Source of the DNA: Verrucomicrobiales bacterium
GTDB taxonomy: Bacteria > Verrucomicrobiota > Verrucomicrobiia > Limisphaerales > UBA11320
Assembly: GCA_016793885.1 (NCBI GenBank)
Contig: JAEUHE010000051.1
Span: 1-33,817, forward strand
Length of the DNA: 33,817 nt
Reading direction: 5' to 3'
Shown here: in pieces, positions 22,944 to 31,673 of the stretch
Layout of the letters: every line of letters begins with the position of its first letter
How positions within the stretch are numbered: position 1 is the first letter of the stretch
Notes under the pieces: model-generated
The model's input: the letters and a program-made list of their open reading frames with translations, nothing else
Databases searched by the model: none
What the model was told of the DNA's origin: nothing
Position numbers and translations under genes: made by a program

Positions 22944-25900
22944 ATGGTGTTGGATGTAACAGCCTGCGCCTTCAGCCTACAACAGAAACTTTCGTGTGAA
23001 GAGCCACAACGCTTGCATTACTTACCAGATTTGAGTACCCACGCGCCAGTGGATCTTCCCACTCTAACTCTTAAGCTGTCTTTTAGAAACAAGATCACCC
23101 GAAGCCAGCGCCTCGCGCTGGTCTGGGGGTGGCTCTGGGTTGGCTTGTCTGGGTCCGGGATCTTGTTTGGAGCGTCGACGGAGGGAAAATACGTGCAGGT
23201 TCAGTCGGTCCAGGGCAGCGTCTCATTGGCCCGCGGCAAGGATCCCGCCAAGTATACCGCCCGAACCAACGATATTCTGAACGCGGGAGATCGTTTAAGT
23301 ACGGGCCCCAGAAGTCAGGCACAACTGCTCTGGTACGACCGCTCCATCCTCCACGTTGACCAGCTCAGCCTGGTGGAAATTCCACCCATCGCGCCCAAAC
23401 GGAGCCGGCTCGGATTCCAATTATTGCAGGGGTTGATCTATTTTTTTCATCGAGACTCTCCCGAAGAGCTCGAGTTTAGAACCCCGGGAGTGTCGGCGGT
23501 GGTTAAGGGAACCGAGTTTGCGCTTCGGGTCGCCCCCGACGGCACCACCACCCTGAGCGTCTTCGAAGGCGCGGTGGAGTTGAGCGATGCGGGAGGAGCC
23601 AAGGCTACGGTGCTAAAACAGCAGCAAGGGGTGGCTCAACCCGGAAAACCCCTGGAGGTGCGGCCGATGGTGGGCGCGGCGAATGATTTGATTCAATGGT
23701 TCCTGTACTACCCCGGAGTCCTGGATGTTACCGAACTTCCGCTGACGGACCGGGAGCGGAGCCGCGTGGGGGACTCGCTGGCCGCCTATGCACTGGGAGA
23801 CCTGCTGAAAGCCAGAGAGCTCTTCAGCGCCAGCAACGATCCCGCCTCGCCTTCAGAATCCCCCGCCCTACGCCTCTACGAGGCCTCCCTGCTGCTCAGT
23901 GTAGGCCAGGTAGATGCCGCGCAGCAGCTGCTGCGTCTGAGCGCGGAACCAGCCTCCGCCGATCAGCGGCTGAACGCACTGAGCGAGTCCCTCCTCAGAA
24001 TGATTGCTGTGGTGCGCAACGATCCGCCGTCAGCCGCTCCAGTCTCCCCGCAGTTGGCGACGGAGTGGGTGGTCCAATCTTATTTCGAGCAATCCAAAGG
24101 GCATCTGTCCGCCGCGCTTCAAGCGGCACGGAAGGCCACTGAAGCCTCTCCCCAGTTCGGGTTCGCGTGGACACGTGTCGCGGAATTGGAGTTCAGCCAT
24201 GGGCGCATTCGCACGGCGAGTGCCGCTCTCGATACCGCCATCGCTCGCAGCCCCCGACACGCGGAAGCGCTGGCCTTGCGGGGATTCCTACTCGGAGCGC
24301 AAAATCGCACACGCGAAGCCATCGCCGCTTTCACCGAAGCCATCGCGATGGATCCCGGCCTGGCCAACGCCTGGCTCGGACGGGGCCTCTGCCGCATTCG
24401 CAGCGGGGACAGCGAGCAAGGGCAAGTAGATCTCCTCACCGCCGCCAGCGCCGAGCCGCAGCGAGCCTCGTTGCGCAGTTACTTGGGGAAAGCGTTTGCC
24501 GAGACCGGCCAATCCACGCGCGCTCAACACGAGCTGGAGTTGGCCAAGGAGCTGGATCCCCGCGATCCCACGGCCTCGCTCTACGACGCCCTTCTCCAAC
24601 AGCGATTGAATCGTGTGAACGCGGCGGTCCGGGAACTCGAGCAAGCCGAAAACCTGAATTCCAATCGACGTTTGTATCGGTCACGACTGCTGCTGGATCA
24701 GGATCGGGCGGTGGCGAGCGCCAACCTGGCCACGGTTTACCAGGATGCCGGGATGGCGGAGCTCAGCCTTCGCGAGGCCTCCCGAGCCGTGACGGCGGAC
24801 TATGCCAGCTTCTCCTCGCACCTCTTCCTCGCCAACAGCTACAACGCCCTGCGCGACCCCCGACAAATCGACCTGCGCTACGAAACTCCCTGGCAAAGTG
24901 AATACCTGGTCGCGGCATTGCTCGCGCCGGTCGGCGGCGGCACGCTGTCTCCCTATGTCTCGCAGCAGGAATACTCCAAGTTCTTCGAACGGGATCGACT
25001 TGGATTCAGTTCCCGATCCGACTACCTCAGCGGTGGCGATTGGTATCAGGCGGCGTCGCTTTACGGTCAGTTTCAAAACACCAGCTTCGCGGTCGACACC
25101 ACTTACCGAAGCGAGCAAGGCGAGCAGGCCAATGGAGACCTCGAACAGCTCAACGTCGATCTCAAAATCAAGGCGCAGCTCACCGCTCAAGACAGCTTGT
25201 TCGTGCAAACGACCTACTTCGACGCCACCTCCGGAGACGTCAGCGCGCTCTACAATCCCAGTCAGTCGATTGTCGGCCTGGAAGTGAAGGAAACCCAAGA
25301 ACCCATCCTCCTGACGGGATACCATCATGAGTGGAGCCCCGGACACCACACCCTGCTCCTGGCGGGACGACTGGATGACTCCTTGTCCGTGACGAACCCC
25401 ACGCAGTCGACGTTCTGGATCGTTCGGGACCCGGATGGCAGCATCGTCGACTCCGGCACCGTCCAACTGCAGCAGGACTACCGGAGCCGGTTAGAAATCT
25501 ACCTCGCGGAGCTGCAGCAAATCGGTGAGGCTGGAAGGTGGACCTGGATGGGCGGCGCGCGGTTCCAGGCCGGTGAATTTCGGACTCAAAATGCCCATGA
25601 AGTCATTCCGTTCGGATTCCCTCCCATTTTCTCCAACTCATTTCAAGATCTCGCCCAAAGCGAAGAGAATTCCTTTGAGCGAATCAGCACCTATGGATAC
25701 GTGCATCGGGAGTTGCACGAGACCCTCCGCGCCACGGTTGGCCTGAGCTATGACCGCTTGATCTACCCTGAGAACCATCGCTTTGCGCCGCTCTCCGCCC
25801 AGGAGTCCAAGGCGGAACAGCTCTCGCCCAAAGCAGGTCTCATTTGGACGCCGGGTCCGCGCACCACCTTCCGCGGCGCCTTTACCCGTTCCCAGGGTGG

Positions 25901-26615
25901 TGCCAGCCTCGACCAAAGTTATCAACTGGAGCCCTCACAAGTCGCCGGCTTTCAACAAAGTTTTCGCAGCCTGATCCCCGAATCGATCGGTTCCGCCAAC
26001 GCGGGCGCCAGCTTCGAAACGTTCGGACTAGCCTGGGATCAGAAGTTCTCCCAGTCCACCTACCTCATGATCTCCGGCGAGGTTCTCAACTCCGAGGTTG
26101 AGCGCGACCTCGGGGTGCTGGATCTGACGGGAGTGCGGCCGTGGCGTCCTTCCCAGGTGGGGGAATCCCTCGACTATCGCGAGCGTGTCATCTCGGTCAT
26201 GGCTCATCAGCTCGTCGGAGAACTCTGGTCCTTCGGCGCCAAATACCAGTTGATCGAATCCGAACTGCAGGATCGTTTTCCGGAGTTTGTTGGGAATGTT
26301 CGCGATGCAGCCCTCGAAGCACTTCTCCATCAAGTGAAGGGATTTGCCATTTTTACCCATCCGAGCGGATTCTTCGGACAATTCGACTCCGTGCTCCTGG
26401 CTCAACACAATCGCGGTTACACCCCAGAGCTGACCGACGACACGTTCTGGCAGTTCAACCTCCAGGCCGGATACCGGTTCTGGCAGCGCCGCATCGAAGC
26501 GCGCGTGGGGATTTTGAACCTCACCGACCAGGACTATCGGCTGAACCCGCTGAATCTTACCGCCCGACTGCCTCGCGACCGCACATTCATGGCCAGCTTC
26601 CGGTTTAGCTACTGA
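22944..26615 (+). CDS. FecR-TPR-outer-membrane beta-barrel fusion protein
   Basis: This protein of up to 1,223 residues has a hydrophobic export segment at about 56-75. A FecR-type domain spans about 81-235 (VQVQSVQGSVSLARGKD, TPGVSAVVKGTEFALRV, TTLSVFEGAVEL). Helical TPR repeats cover about 285-640, for example FAWTRVAELEFSHGRIRTAS and AFTEAIAMDPGLANAWLGRG. The last 570 residues are rich in alternating aromatic strands and resemble a TonB-dependent receptor barrel without a plug, ending in an aromatic residue (MASFRFSY). TPR-plus-barrel proteins such as PgaA and BcsC export polysaccharides, so a transport role is possible. The ATG at 22944 leaves a 70-residue pre-sequence; a TTG at 23031 is a plausible later start. 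The Ig-repeat gene lies divergently, and the kinase gene overlaps the 3' end. Confidence 0.85.
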   Translation: MVLDVTACAFSLQQKLSCEEPQRLHYLPDLSTHAPVDLPTLTLKLSFRNKITRSQRLALVWGWLWVGLSGSGILFGASTEGKYVQVQSVQGSVSLARGKDPAKYTARTNDILNAGDRLSTGPRSQAQLLWYDRSILHVDQLSLVEIPPIAPKRSRLGFQLLQGLIYFFHRDSPEELEFRTPGVSAVVKGTEFALRVAPDGTTTLSVFEGAVELSDAGGAKATVLKQQQGVAQPGKPLEVRPMVGAANDLIQWFLYYPGVLDVTELPLTDRERSRVGDSLAAYALGDLLKARELFSASNDPASPSESPALRLYEASLLLSVGQVDAAQQLLRLSAEPASADQRLNALSESLLRMIAVVRNDPPSAAPVSPQLATEWVVQSYFEQSKGHLSAALQAARKATEASPQFGFAWTRVAELEFSHGRIRTASAALDTAIARSPRHAEALALRGFLLGAQNRTREAIAAFTEAIAMDPGLANAWLGRGLCRIRSGDSEQGQVDLLTAASAEPQRASLRSYLGKAFAETGQSTRAQHELELAKELDPRDPTASLYDALLQQRLNRVNAAVRELEQAENLNSNRRLYRSRLLLDQDRAVASANLATVYQDAGMAELSLREASRAVTADYASFSSHLFLANSYNALRDPRQIDLRYETPWQSEYLVAALLAPVGGGTLSPYVSQQEYSKFFERDRLGFSSRSDYLSGGDWYQAASLYGQFQNTSFAVDTTYRSEQGEQANGDLEQLNVDLKIKAQLTAQDSLFVQTTYFDATSGDVSALYNPSQSIVGLEVKETQEPILLTGYHHEWSPGHHTLLLAGRLDDSLSVTNPTQSTFWIVRDPDGSIVDSGTVQLQQDYRSRLEIYLAELQQIGEAGRWTWMGGARFQAGEFRTQNAHEVIPFGFPPIFSNSFQDLAQSEENSFERISTYGYVHRELHETLRATVGLSYDRLIYPENHRFAPLSAQESKAEQLSPKAGLIWTPGPRTTFRGAFTRSQGGASLDQSYQLEPSQVAGFQQSFRSLIPESIGSANAGASFETFGLAWDQKFSQSTYLMISGEVLNSEVERDLGVLDLTGVRPWRPSQVGESLDYRERVISVMAHQLVGELWSFGAKYQLIESELQDRFPEFVGNVRDAALEALLHQVKGFAIFTHPSGFFGQFDSVLLAQHNRGYTPELTDDTFWQFNLQAGYRFWQRRIEARVGILNLTDQDYRLNPLNLTARLPRDRTFMASFRFSY

Positions 26616-28803
26616 ACTTCCGATCCAGTTCCCGCAGCGCCTCCAGCATGGCATCGGCACTGGCGAAACGATGCAGAAGGTTCGGTTCGCAGGCCTTGAG
26701 GATGATCGGATTCAAGAGCATCAGCTCGTCCCGATCAGGCCGGCTGTGAAGATCCGTCGCCAAGGCGGGAAACTTCTCCTCCTCCTTGCCCCACGCCATT
26801 TGATAAAGGACTTTACCCAGCGCGTAGACATCGGCCCCCGGCGTGCCCGAACCTTCCGGCGGAATATAGCCCTTGGTGCCAACATAGGTCGCGGTCACCT
26901 CCGAACCCGCGCCCCGTTCACCCACCGTGCGGGTGACCAGCCCCAGGTCCGCAAACTTAGGCTGCCCTCGGACGAAGATGACATTGGAGGGCTTGATATC
27001 CCGATGGACGAGCTTTTGGCTGTGCAGGTAGGCCAGGGTTTCGGCCAAACGCAGTCCGATCTGAACACAGTGTCGGGCCGGCAGAGAGCCGGAGCGGGCC
27101 AGATCTTGATCCAAGGAGCGAGGCACATAGGTATGAACATCTACAGCCACCCCCTTCTCGGCGTCATCGGCCAGCTCCATCATGTAATAGAAACAGTCGA
27201 ATTCAGCATCCCGTCCCACATACAAGACGGGGACCAACCCCGGGTGGCCCAGGGAGATCGGCATGTAGCTTTGCACGCCGCGAAACTCTCGCTCGAAGGG
27301 CTCGGGCATATCAAAGGCATGCCGGTGAATAATCTTAACCGCGTGCAGCAGTCCGACGGCGTTTTTGGCGACCCACACCTCCCCATAAGCACCCTTGCCG
27401 ATGCGCCGAATCAAGGTGTAGTTGGGTACGGTGAAGGGATTCTGAGGTGTAACCAGGGTGCGATCTTCCTCGCCGCGATTTGCCGCTGCAGCGGGGACGG
27501 CGGACGACGGCGGCCCCTTTACCGAGGCGGCCCCCGCCTCCAGGCGATGCTGCAGCTCCTCGGTCAGCAACCGCTTCTCCTTCATCAAGCGGAGGTTGGC
27601 AGTGACGGCCGTACACAGCAGAGCGCCGGGAATCTGTATCAGGACGGGAATCACCCAGGAAAACCAGACATGGGTATGCAGCAGTAGGAGACGCACGGCG
27701 AACAGCAGAACGGCCACGGCCACCAGGGCCAAGGGGATCGTCCACAACGACGGCAAACGGGAAAACAGCAACCCGGACGCGACCCCCATAAGCACCACGA
27801 TCGCCAACTCGACGAAGGCAGGAATTCGGGTGAGCCAGTCGCCGTAGTAGAGGTTCAAAAAGACCGTCGCGTTCAGGGCTACTCCGTGAAATTTCTCGGA
27901 GAATGGAGTTCGAAATGCGTCGGTCTCGGCACCCTTGGTGAACGGCACGTTCACTCCCGCCCCCACGTACACCACGCTGTTTGAAAAGGAGATGGAGCGA
28001 GAGAAGGTGTTCGAAAGCACAGAGGCGTAGCTGACATGAGGGATCGCTCCCACAGGACCATAGAAATTGATCCAGCGCCGTCGGGTCGCCGGCACCGGGG
28101 GATCCTGCAGAACCGCCCGAGCCACCTTCCAAGAGAGCGGCTCCACGTTGTTCAAAGGAGTTTCGTGCTCACGGATGCTTCCCTCCTGCTTCGATTCTTC
28201 GACCAGTCCATACGAAATGGTCGCAGGCAGGTCAAACTCCGGAGGCAGGACGCGCCACACCCCCATCTGCCCGGTCGGAACCGCCGAACGTGCGCCGGTG
28301 GCGGCAAAGAACACTTGTCCATGCTGGTCGGCGGCCGCGAGCAGTGATCGCGTCGCGTTCGTGTCGGCGTAGGGAGGACGAAACAGAACGTCAAAGGCAA
28401 TCACAGCCGCACCCAACTCCTTCAACCGGCGAATCAATTGGCCATGGAGCCTGCGATCCCACGCCGAAATGCCAGTCTGTTCCAGTTGCTGATGCGATTC
28501 GTCGTCCATGTAGACGACCACCACCGGGCAACGCTCCAATTCCACCGGTGCCCGCAGGTGAAACCCCCAGTCATAGCTCCAGCGGGAGAGCAACCCGTCA
28601 AAGGGAGGAAACAACATCAATGCCCCCAGCAACGCTAGGCTACACGCTGCCACCCAACCGGACTTCCTTGTTGGGCGCTGCTGGCTCAACTCGGAGCCTG
28701 GCTGTGTTGGACTCTGGGCCACGTGACGGCGGAATCCTACGCCGCAGCCGACAACCGACCCAAGCAGTTTCTGAGAACGGAGGAAGGTGCGGTAAACATG
28801 CAT
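26605..28803 (-). CDS. CHASE2-domain transmembrane Ser/Thr protein kinase
   Basis: This protein of about 732 residues has a first membrane segment at about 46-65. The extracytoplasmic CHASE2 sensor domain covers roughly 65-310 (SYDWGFHLRAPVE, VVVVYMDDESHQQL, WDRRLHGQLIRRLKELGAAV). Three more membrane segments lie at about 320-400. The Hanks-type kinase domain (about 460-725) has the glycine loop IGKGAYGEV, Lys in HAVKII, HRDIKPSN, DLG in place of DFG and TKGYIPPE; it looks catalytically complete. The ATG at 28803 is used; a GTG at 28722 and an upstream open frame to 29040 are alternatives. The stop codon region overlaps the 3' end of the barrel gene by 11 bp. Envelope sensing coupled to phosphorylation is the likely role. 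Confidence 0.9.
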   Translation of the reverse strand: MHVYRTFLRSQKLLGSVVGCGVGFRRHVAQSPTQPGSELSQQRPTRKSGWVAACSLALLGALMLFPPFDGLLSRWSYDWGFHLRAPVELERCPVVVVYMDDESHQQLEQTGISAWDRRLHGQLIRRLKELGAAVIAFDVLFRPPYADTNATRSLLAAADQHGQVFFAATGARSAVPTGQMGVWRVLPPEFDLPATISYGLVEESKQEGSIREHETPLNNVEPLSWKVARAVLQDPPVPATRRRWINFYGPVGAIPHVSYASVLSNTFSRSISFSNSVVYVGAGVNVPFTKGAETDAFRTPFSEKFHGVALNATVFLNLYYGDWLTRIPAFVELAIVVLMGVASGLLFSRLPSLWTIPLALVAVAVLLFAVRLLLLHTHVWFSWVIPVLIQIPGALLCTAVTANLRLMKEKRLLTEELQHRLEAGAASVKGPPSSAVPAAAANRGEEDRTLVTPQNPFTVPNYTLIRRIGKGAYGEVWVAKNAVGLLHAVKIIHRHAFDMPEPFEREFRGVQSYMPISLGHPGLVPVLYVGRDAEFDCFYYMMELADDAEKGVAVDVHTYVPRSLDQDLARSGSLPARHCVQIGLRLAETLAYLHSQKLVHRDIKPSNVIFVRGQPKFADLGLVTRTVGERGAGSEVTATYVGTKGYIPPEGSGTPGADVYALGKVLYQMAWGKEEEKFPALATDLHSRPDRDELMLLNPIILKACEPNLLHRFASADAMLEALRELDRKFSS

Positions 28804-28860
28804 TCGCCAGATATGGACTGCCCCTTTGACTTTACTCCTCGCCCCCCCTACCCTGCCTCC

Positions 28861-29367
28861 ATGGAAGTGCTGCACGCCCCTTGGCGCATCCAATATATCT
28901 TGTCGCCGAAGCCCCCAGCCTCGGATGTGTCCCTCTTTTCCCGAATCGCCCAATCCAATGACGATGTGGCCCATCATGTGATCGTCCGGGATCGCACCTG
29001 CTTCGCCATGCTGAATGCCTACCCCTACAACGGCGGGCATCTCATGGTGATCCCCTACAAACAGGTGGCGGACTTGGCGGAGCTCACCGATCAGGAACTC
29101 ACCGATCTGATGCGCCTGACCAAGCGCTGCCAGGCCGCGCTACGCGCCGTCATGAAACCGGATGGATTCAACGTCGGGTTCAACCTGGGCCGCGCCGCGG
29201 GAGCCGGCATCGCCGAACATCTCCACCTGCACATCGTGCCGCGCTGGAGCGGGGACACCAACTTCATGGCGGTCCTGGGCGGAACCTCGGTGGTTCCCCA
29301 GGCGCTCACCGAGCTGGCTGCCCAGCTGCGGGATGCTCTCAAAGCTACCGACCAGCCGGTCGCTTAA
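28861..29367 (+). CDS. HIT-family nucleotide hydrolase/transferase
   Basis: This protein of 168 residues has the histidine-triad motif HLHLHIVPR starting at residue 120 (H120, H122, H124). Upstream it shows LNAYPYNGGHLMVIPYKQV and the N-terminal MEVLHAPWRIQYI that is standard for Ap4A-phosphorylase-like HIT proteins. These enzymes act on dinucleoside polyphosphates or other nucleotide conjugates. The start at 28861 fits the family. An earlier in-frame ATG at 28798 has a good GGAGGAAGG site (28779-28787) and would add 21 residues, so it may be the real start. The gene leads a run with phoH, ybeY and recO, with 17 bp to phoH. Confidence 0.88.
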   Translation: MEVLHAPWRIQYILSPKPPASDVSLFSRIAQSNDDVAHHVIVRDRTCFAMLNAYPYNGGHLMVIPYKQVADLAELTDQELTDLMRLTKRCQAALRAVMKPDGFNVGFNLGRAAGAGIAEHLHLHIVPRWSGDTNFMAVLGGTSVVPQALTELAAQLRDALKATDQPVA

Positions 29368-29384
29368 CACTCTTTGTTCTTCGT

Positions 29385-30344
29385 ATGACCTCCGAGACTC
29401 TCCATTTTGACAACGCCCGACTGGCTCAACAATTGTTCAACAATGACCCACATAACCTGGCAGCGGTCGAGAACACCCTCAAGGTGAAGCTCACCGCCCG
29501 GGACGGCTTCATCAAGATCGAGGGGACAACGGAGAATGTCAGCCTCGCGCGACAGCTCTTCGTCGCACTGGAGGGCTCCCTGAAGAGCGGCACCGTCATC
29601 AAGAACCGGGAGTTCAGCCAGGCTCTGAATATCATCGCGAACGAAGGTGTGGACGCGCTGCAAAGCCTGTACGCGGAACGCATCCCGGTCTCGAGTCGCA
29701 AATCGGCGGTGGCGCCTAAGACGCTGGGACAAAAGCGCTACATCGAAATGATCCGCAAGCACGATGTGACGTTCGGCGTGGGACCCGCCGGCACCGGCAA
29801 GACCTATCTCGCCATGGCCATGGCGGTGGCGGCACTCAAGGAGGACAAAATCAGTCGCATCATTCTCACCCGCCCAGCCGTCGAGGCCGGAGAAGCGCTC
29901 GGCTTCCTCCCGGGCGATCTCTATGAGAAGATCGACCCCTACCTACGCCCGCTCCTCGATGCTCTGCACGATATGTTGCCCGCGGAGGAGGTCATCAAGC
30001 ATCGGGAAAAGGGAATCATCGAGATCGCCCCGCTGGCTTACATGCGCGGGCGAACCTTGAACCATGCCTTCATCATCCTAGACGAGGCGCAGAACTCCAT
30101 GACCGAGCAGATGCTCATGTTCCTCACCCGCCTCGGCTACAGCTCCAAGGCCGTGATCACCGGCGACCCCACTCAGATCGACCTGGTCGGCAGCCGAAAA
30201 TCCGGCCTGCTCGAGGCGCTGATCGCGCTGCGCAAAACGGAAGGCATTGGGATCGCCGAATTCAGCAAGCGCGATGTCGTACGCCACCCCCTGGTCCAGC
30301 GCATCATCGCCTCCTACGAGGAACACCGCGGGACCAAATCATGA
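29385..30344 (+). CDS. phoH: PhoH-like ATPase
   Basis: This 319-residue P-loop ATPase of the PhoH/YbeZ family shows Walker A GPAGTGKT (133-140), Walker B FIILDEAQNSM (229-239), LTRPAVEAGEALGFLPGDL (161-179) and ITGDPTQIDL. The N-terminal 100 residues are the typical KH-like region. In E. coli, YbeZ works beside YbeY in rRNA processing and RNA quality control, and here ybeY follows with an ATGA overlap, which supports the same partnership. The length is normal and all motifs are intact. Confidence 0.94.
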   Translation: MTSETLHFDNARLAQQLFNNDPHNLAAVENTLKVKLTARDGFIKIEGTTENVSLARQLFVALEGSLKSGTVIKNREFSQALNIIANEGVDALQSLYAERIPVSSRKSAVAPKTLGQKRYIEMIRKHDVTFGVGPAGTGKTYLAMAMAVAALKEDKISRIILTRPAVEAGEALGFLPGDLYEKIDPYLRPLLDALHDMLPAEEVIKHREKGIIEIAPLAYMRGRTLNHAFIILDEAQNSMTEQMLMFLTRLGYSSKAVITGDPTQIDLVGSRKSGLLEALIALRKTEGIGIAEFSKRDVVRHPLVQRIIASYEEHRGTKS

Positions 30345-30856
30345 TCGTCGAGATTCGCAATCGGCAGCGAACACAGCCGGTGGATCTGCCCCTGCTGAAA
30401 TCCATCACGCTTCAGGTGCTGGAGGAGCATCTCGAATTGACCGAGGTCGAGCTGGGCATTCACCTCGTGAGCGCCCGGGAGATGGCGCGGGTGAACCAGC
30501 AGTACTTGCAACACGAGGGTTCGACCGACGTGATCACCTTCGACCATTCGCCGATTCCCGTCGCTCGTCCCACCGTGCCCACCCCCATTCATGGCGAACT
30601 CTTCATCTGCGTCGAGGATGCCCAAGAGCAGGCCGTCGAGTTCGGGACTTCCTGGCAGGAGGAAGTGGTGCGTTACGTGATCCATGGCATTTTGCATCTG
30701 TGCGGTTACGATGACCTGAAGCCGGCGCCACGCCGCGAGATGAAACAGGAGGAGTCCCGCTTGCTCCGCAAGGTGGCAAAAGTTCATGACCTGGAACGCA
30801 TCGGACGACAGATGAAGCGAACTCCCACTACCCGTAAACGACGAACTGCTTCCTGA
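30341..30856 (+). CDS. ybeY: endoribonuclease YbeY, variant metal site
   Basis: This 171-residue protein belongs to the YbeY family, which takes part in 16S rRNA 3' end maturation and 70S quality control. STDVITFDHS (61-70) and HGELFICVEDA (84-94) are conserved. The metal motif reads HGILHLCGYDD (115-125) where the usual form is HGxLHLxGYDH, so the third zinc ligand position is Asp125 and not His. The C-terminal 45 residues form a basic tail (RQMKRTPTTRKRRTAS). The start overlaps the phoH stop (ATGA). Variation at the third ligand occurs in some lineages, so it is probably functional. Confidence 0.92.
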   Translation: MIVEIRNRQRTQPVDLPLLKSITLQVLEEHLELTEVELGIHLVSAREMARVNQQYLQHEGSTDVITFDHSPIPVARPTVPTPIHGELFICVEDAQEQAVEFGTSWQEEVVRYVIHGILHLCGYDDLKPAPRREMKQEESRLLRKVAKVHDLERIGRQMKRTPTTRKRRTAS

Positions 30857-30865
30857 GTCTGTGCG

Positions 30866-31513
30866 ATGGCCGATGAACGCACCAACGGGATCATCCTCCG
30901 GACTCGCCCCCTGACCGAGACCAGCCTGATCGTTCAGTGGCTCACCCCCGATCTCGGCCGCCTCTCCACCGTCGCCAAAGGAGCGCGCCGTCCCAAGTCT
31001 TCCTTTCGCGGCAAGCTCGACTTGTTTTTCGAAGCTGAGTTCAGCTTTCAGCGAAGTCGTCGATCCGACCTGCACACGCTCCGAGAAGTCTCCCTGAGAT
31101 CCACCCGCCCCGCACTGCGCACCGACCTACCCCGCATCGAGCAGGCCGCCTATTTTGTGAACTTGCTGGAACAAACGACGGAGAGGGAAACTCCCCTGCC
31201 CGAGTTTCACGCGCTGTTCGAAGACGCGCTCGCTTTTCTGGAAGCGCACCCCCCTCGCCCCCAAACCGTGTTCGCTTTCGAATTCCGACTACTGGAGCTA
31301 CTCGGGCTGGAGCCCGACATCGAGAGCAGTTCGCTAGGCGACGGCGCCAAGGCCATCGCCCGCCGCCTCCACGAGCCCGACTGGAAACCGTTAGCAGTCC
31401 TCGAGTTGAGCCCGGTCCAGAAGGCGGAACTCGATCGCTTTCTGCAGGCCCACCTGCTCCTGCATCTAGACCGGATACCTGCCAGCCGACACGTAGCGCT
31501 CCAGCCGACGTAA
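30866..31513 (+). CDS. recO: DNA repair protein RecO lacking the zinc-finger segment
   Basis: This 215-residue protein has the RecO N-terminal OB-fold (NGIILRTRPLTETSLIVQWL, GRLSTVAKGARRPKSSFRG) and the helical middle domain ending in FAFEFRLLELLGLEPDIES. RecO loads RecA through the RecFOR pathway of recombinational repair. In many RecO proteins a Cys-rich zinc finger follows the LLELLG-PDL segment. Here the chain passes directly into LGDGAKAIARRL, and the whole protein has no cysteine. That explains why it is about 30 residues shorter than usual. It starts 9 bp after ybeY and is probably the last gene of the operon. Confidence 0.87.
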   Translation: MADERTNGIILRTRPLTETSLIVQWLTPDLGRLSTVAKGARRPKSSFRGKLDLFFEAEFSFQRSRRSDLHTLREVSLRSTRPALRTDLPRIEQAAYFVNLLEQTTERETPLPEFHALFEDALAFLEAHPPRPQTVFAFEFRLLELLGLEPDIESSSLGDGAKAIARRLHEPDWKPLAVLELSPVQKAELDRFLQAHLLLHLDRIPASRHVALQPT

Positions 31514-31601
31514 GTCGGAGAGTCATTTGAAATAGGTGAGCAGCGACTCGCGTTTTCCCTGGCGCTACGAGTCCGACCATGGCGATTGTCCTCGGTCTCC
31601 A

Positions 31602-31617
31602 GACCCCCGCTGGGGTC
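31602..31617. repeat. short perfect hairpin
   Basis: GACCCC (31602-31607) pairs with GGGGTC (31612-31617) around a 4-nt loop. It resembles the CCAGC-TCC-GCTGG arm of the element at 235-312 in its CCCCGCTGGGG core, so the two may be related pieces of a dispersed repeat. Confidence 0.35.
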
Positions 31618-31673
31618 ATAGAGATTAGCCGGAGGATCGAAGATCCCCGGAATCGATCTCCCGAACAGACAGA

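Noticed and set aside
28804..29040. N-terminal extension of the CHASE2 kinase to 29040
   Set aside because: It runs antisense through the HIT gene, and the extra residues look like shadow sequence without a domain.
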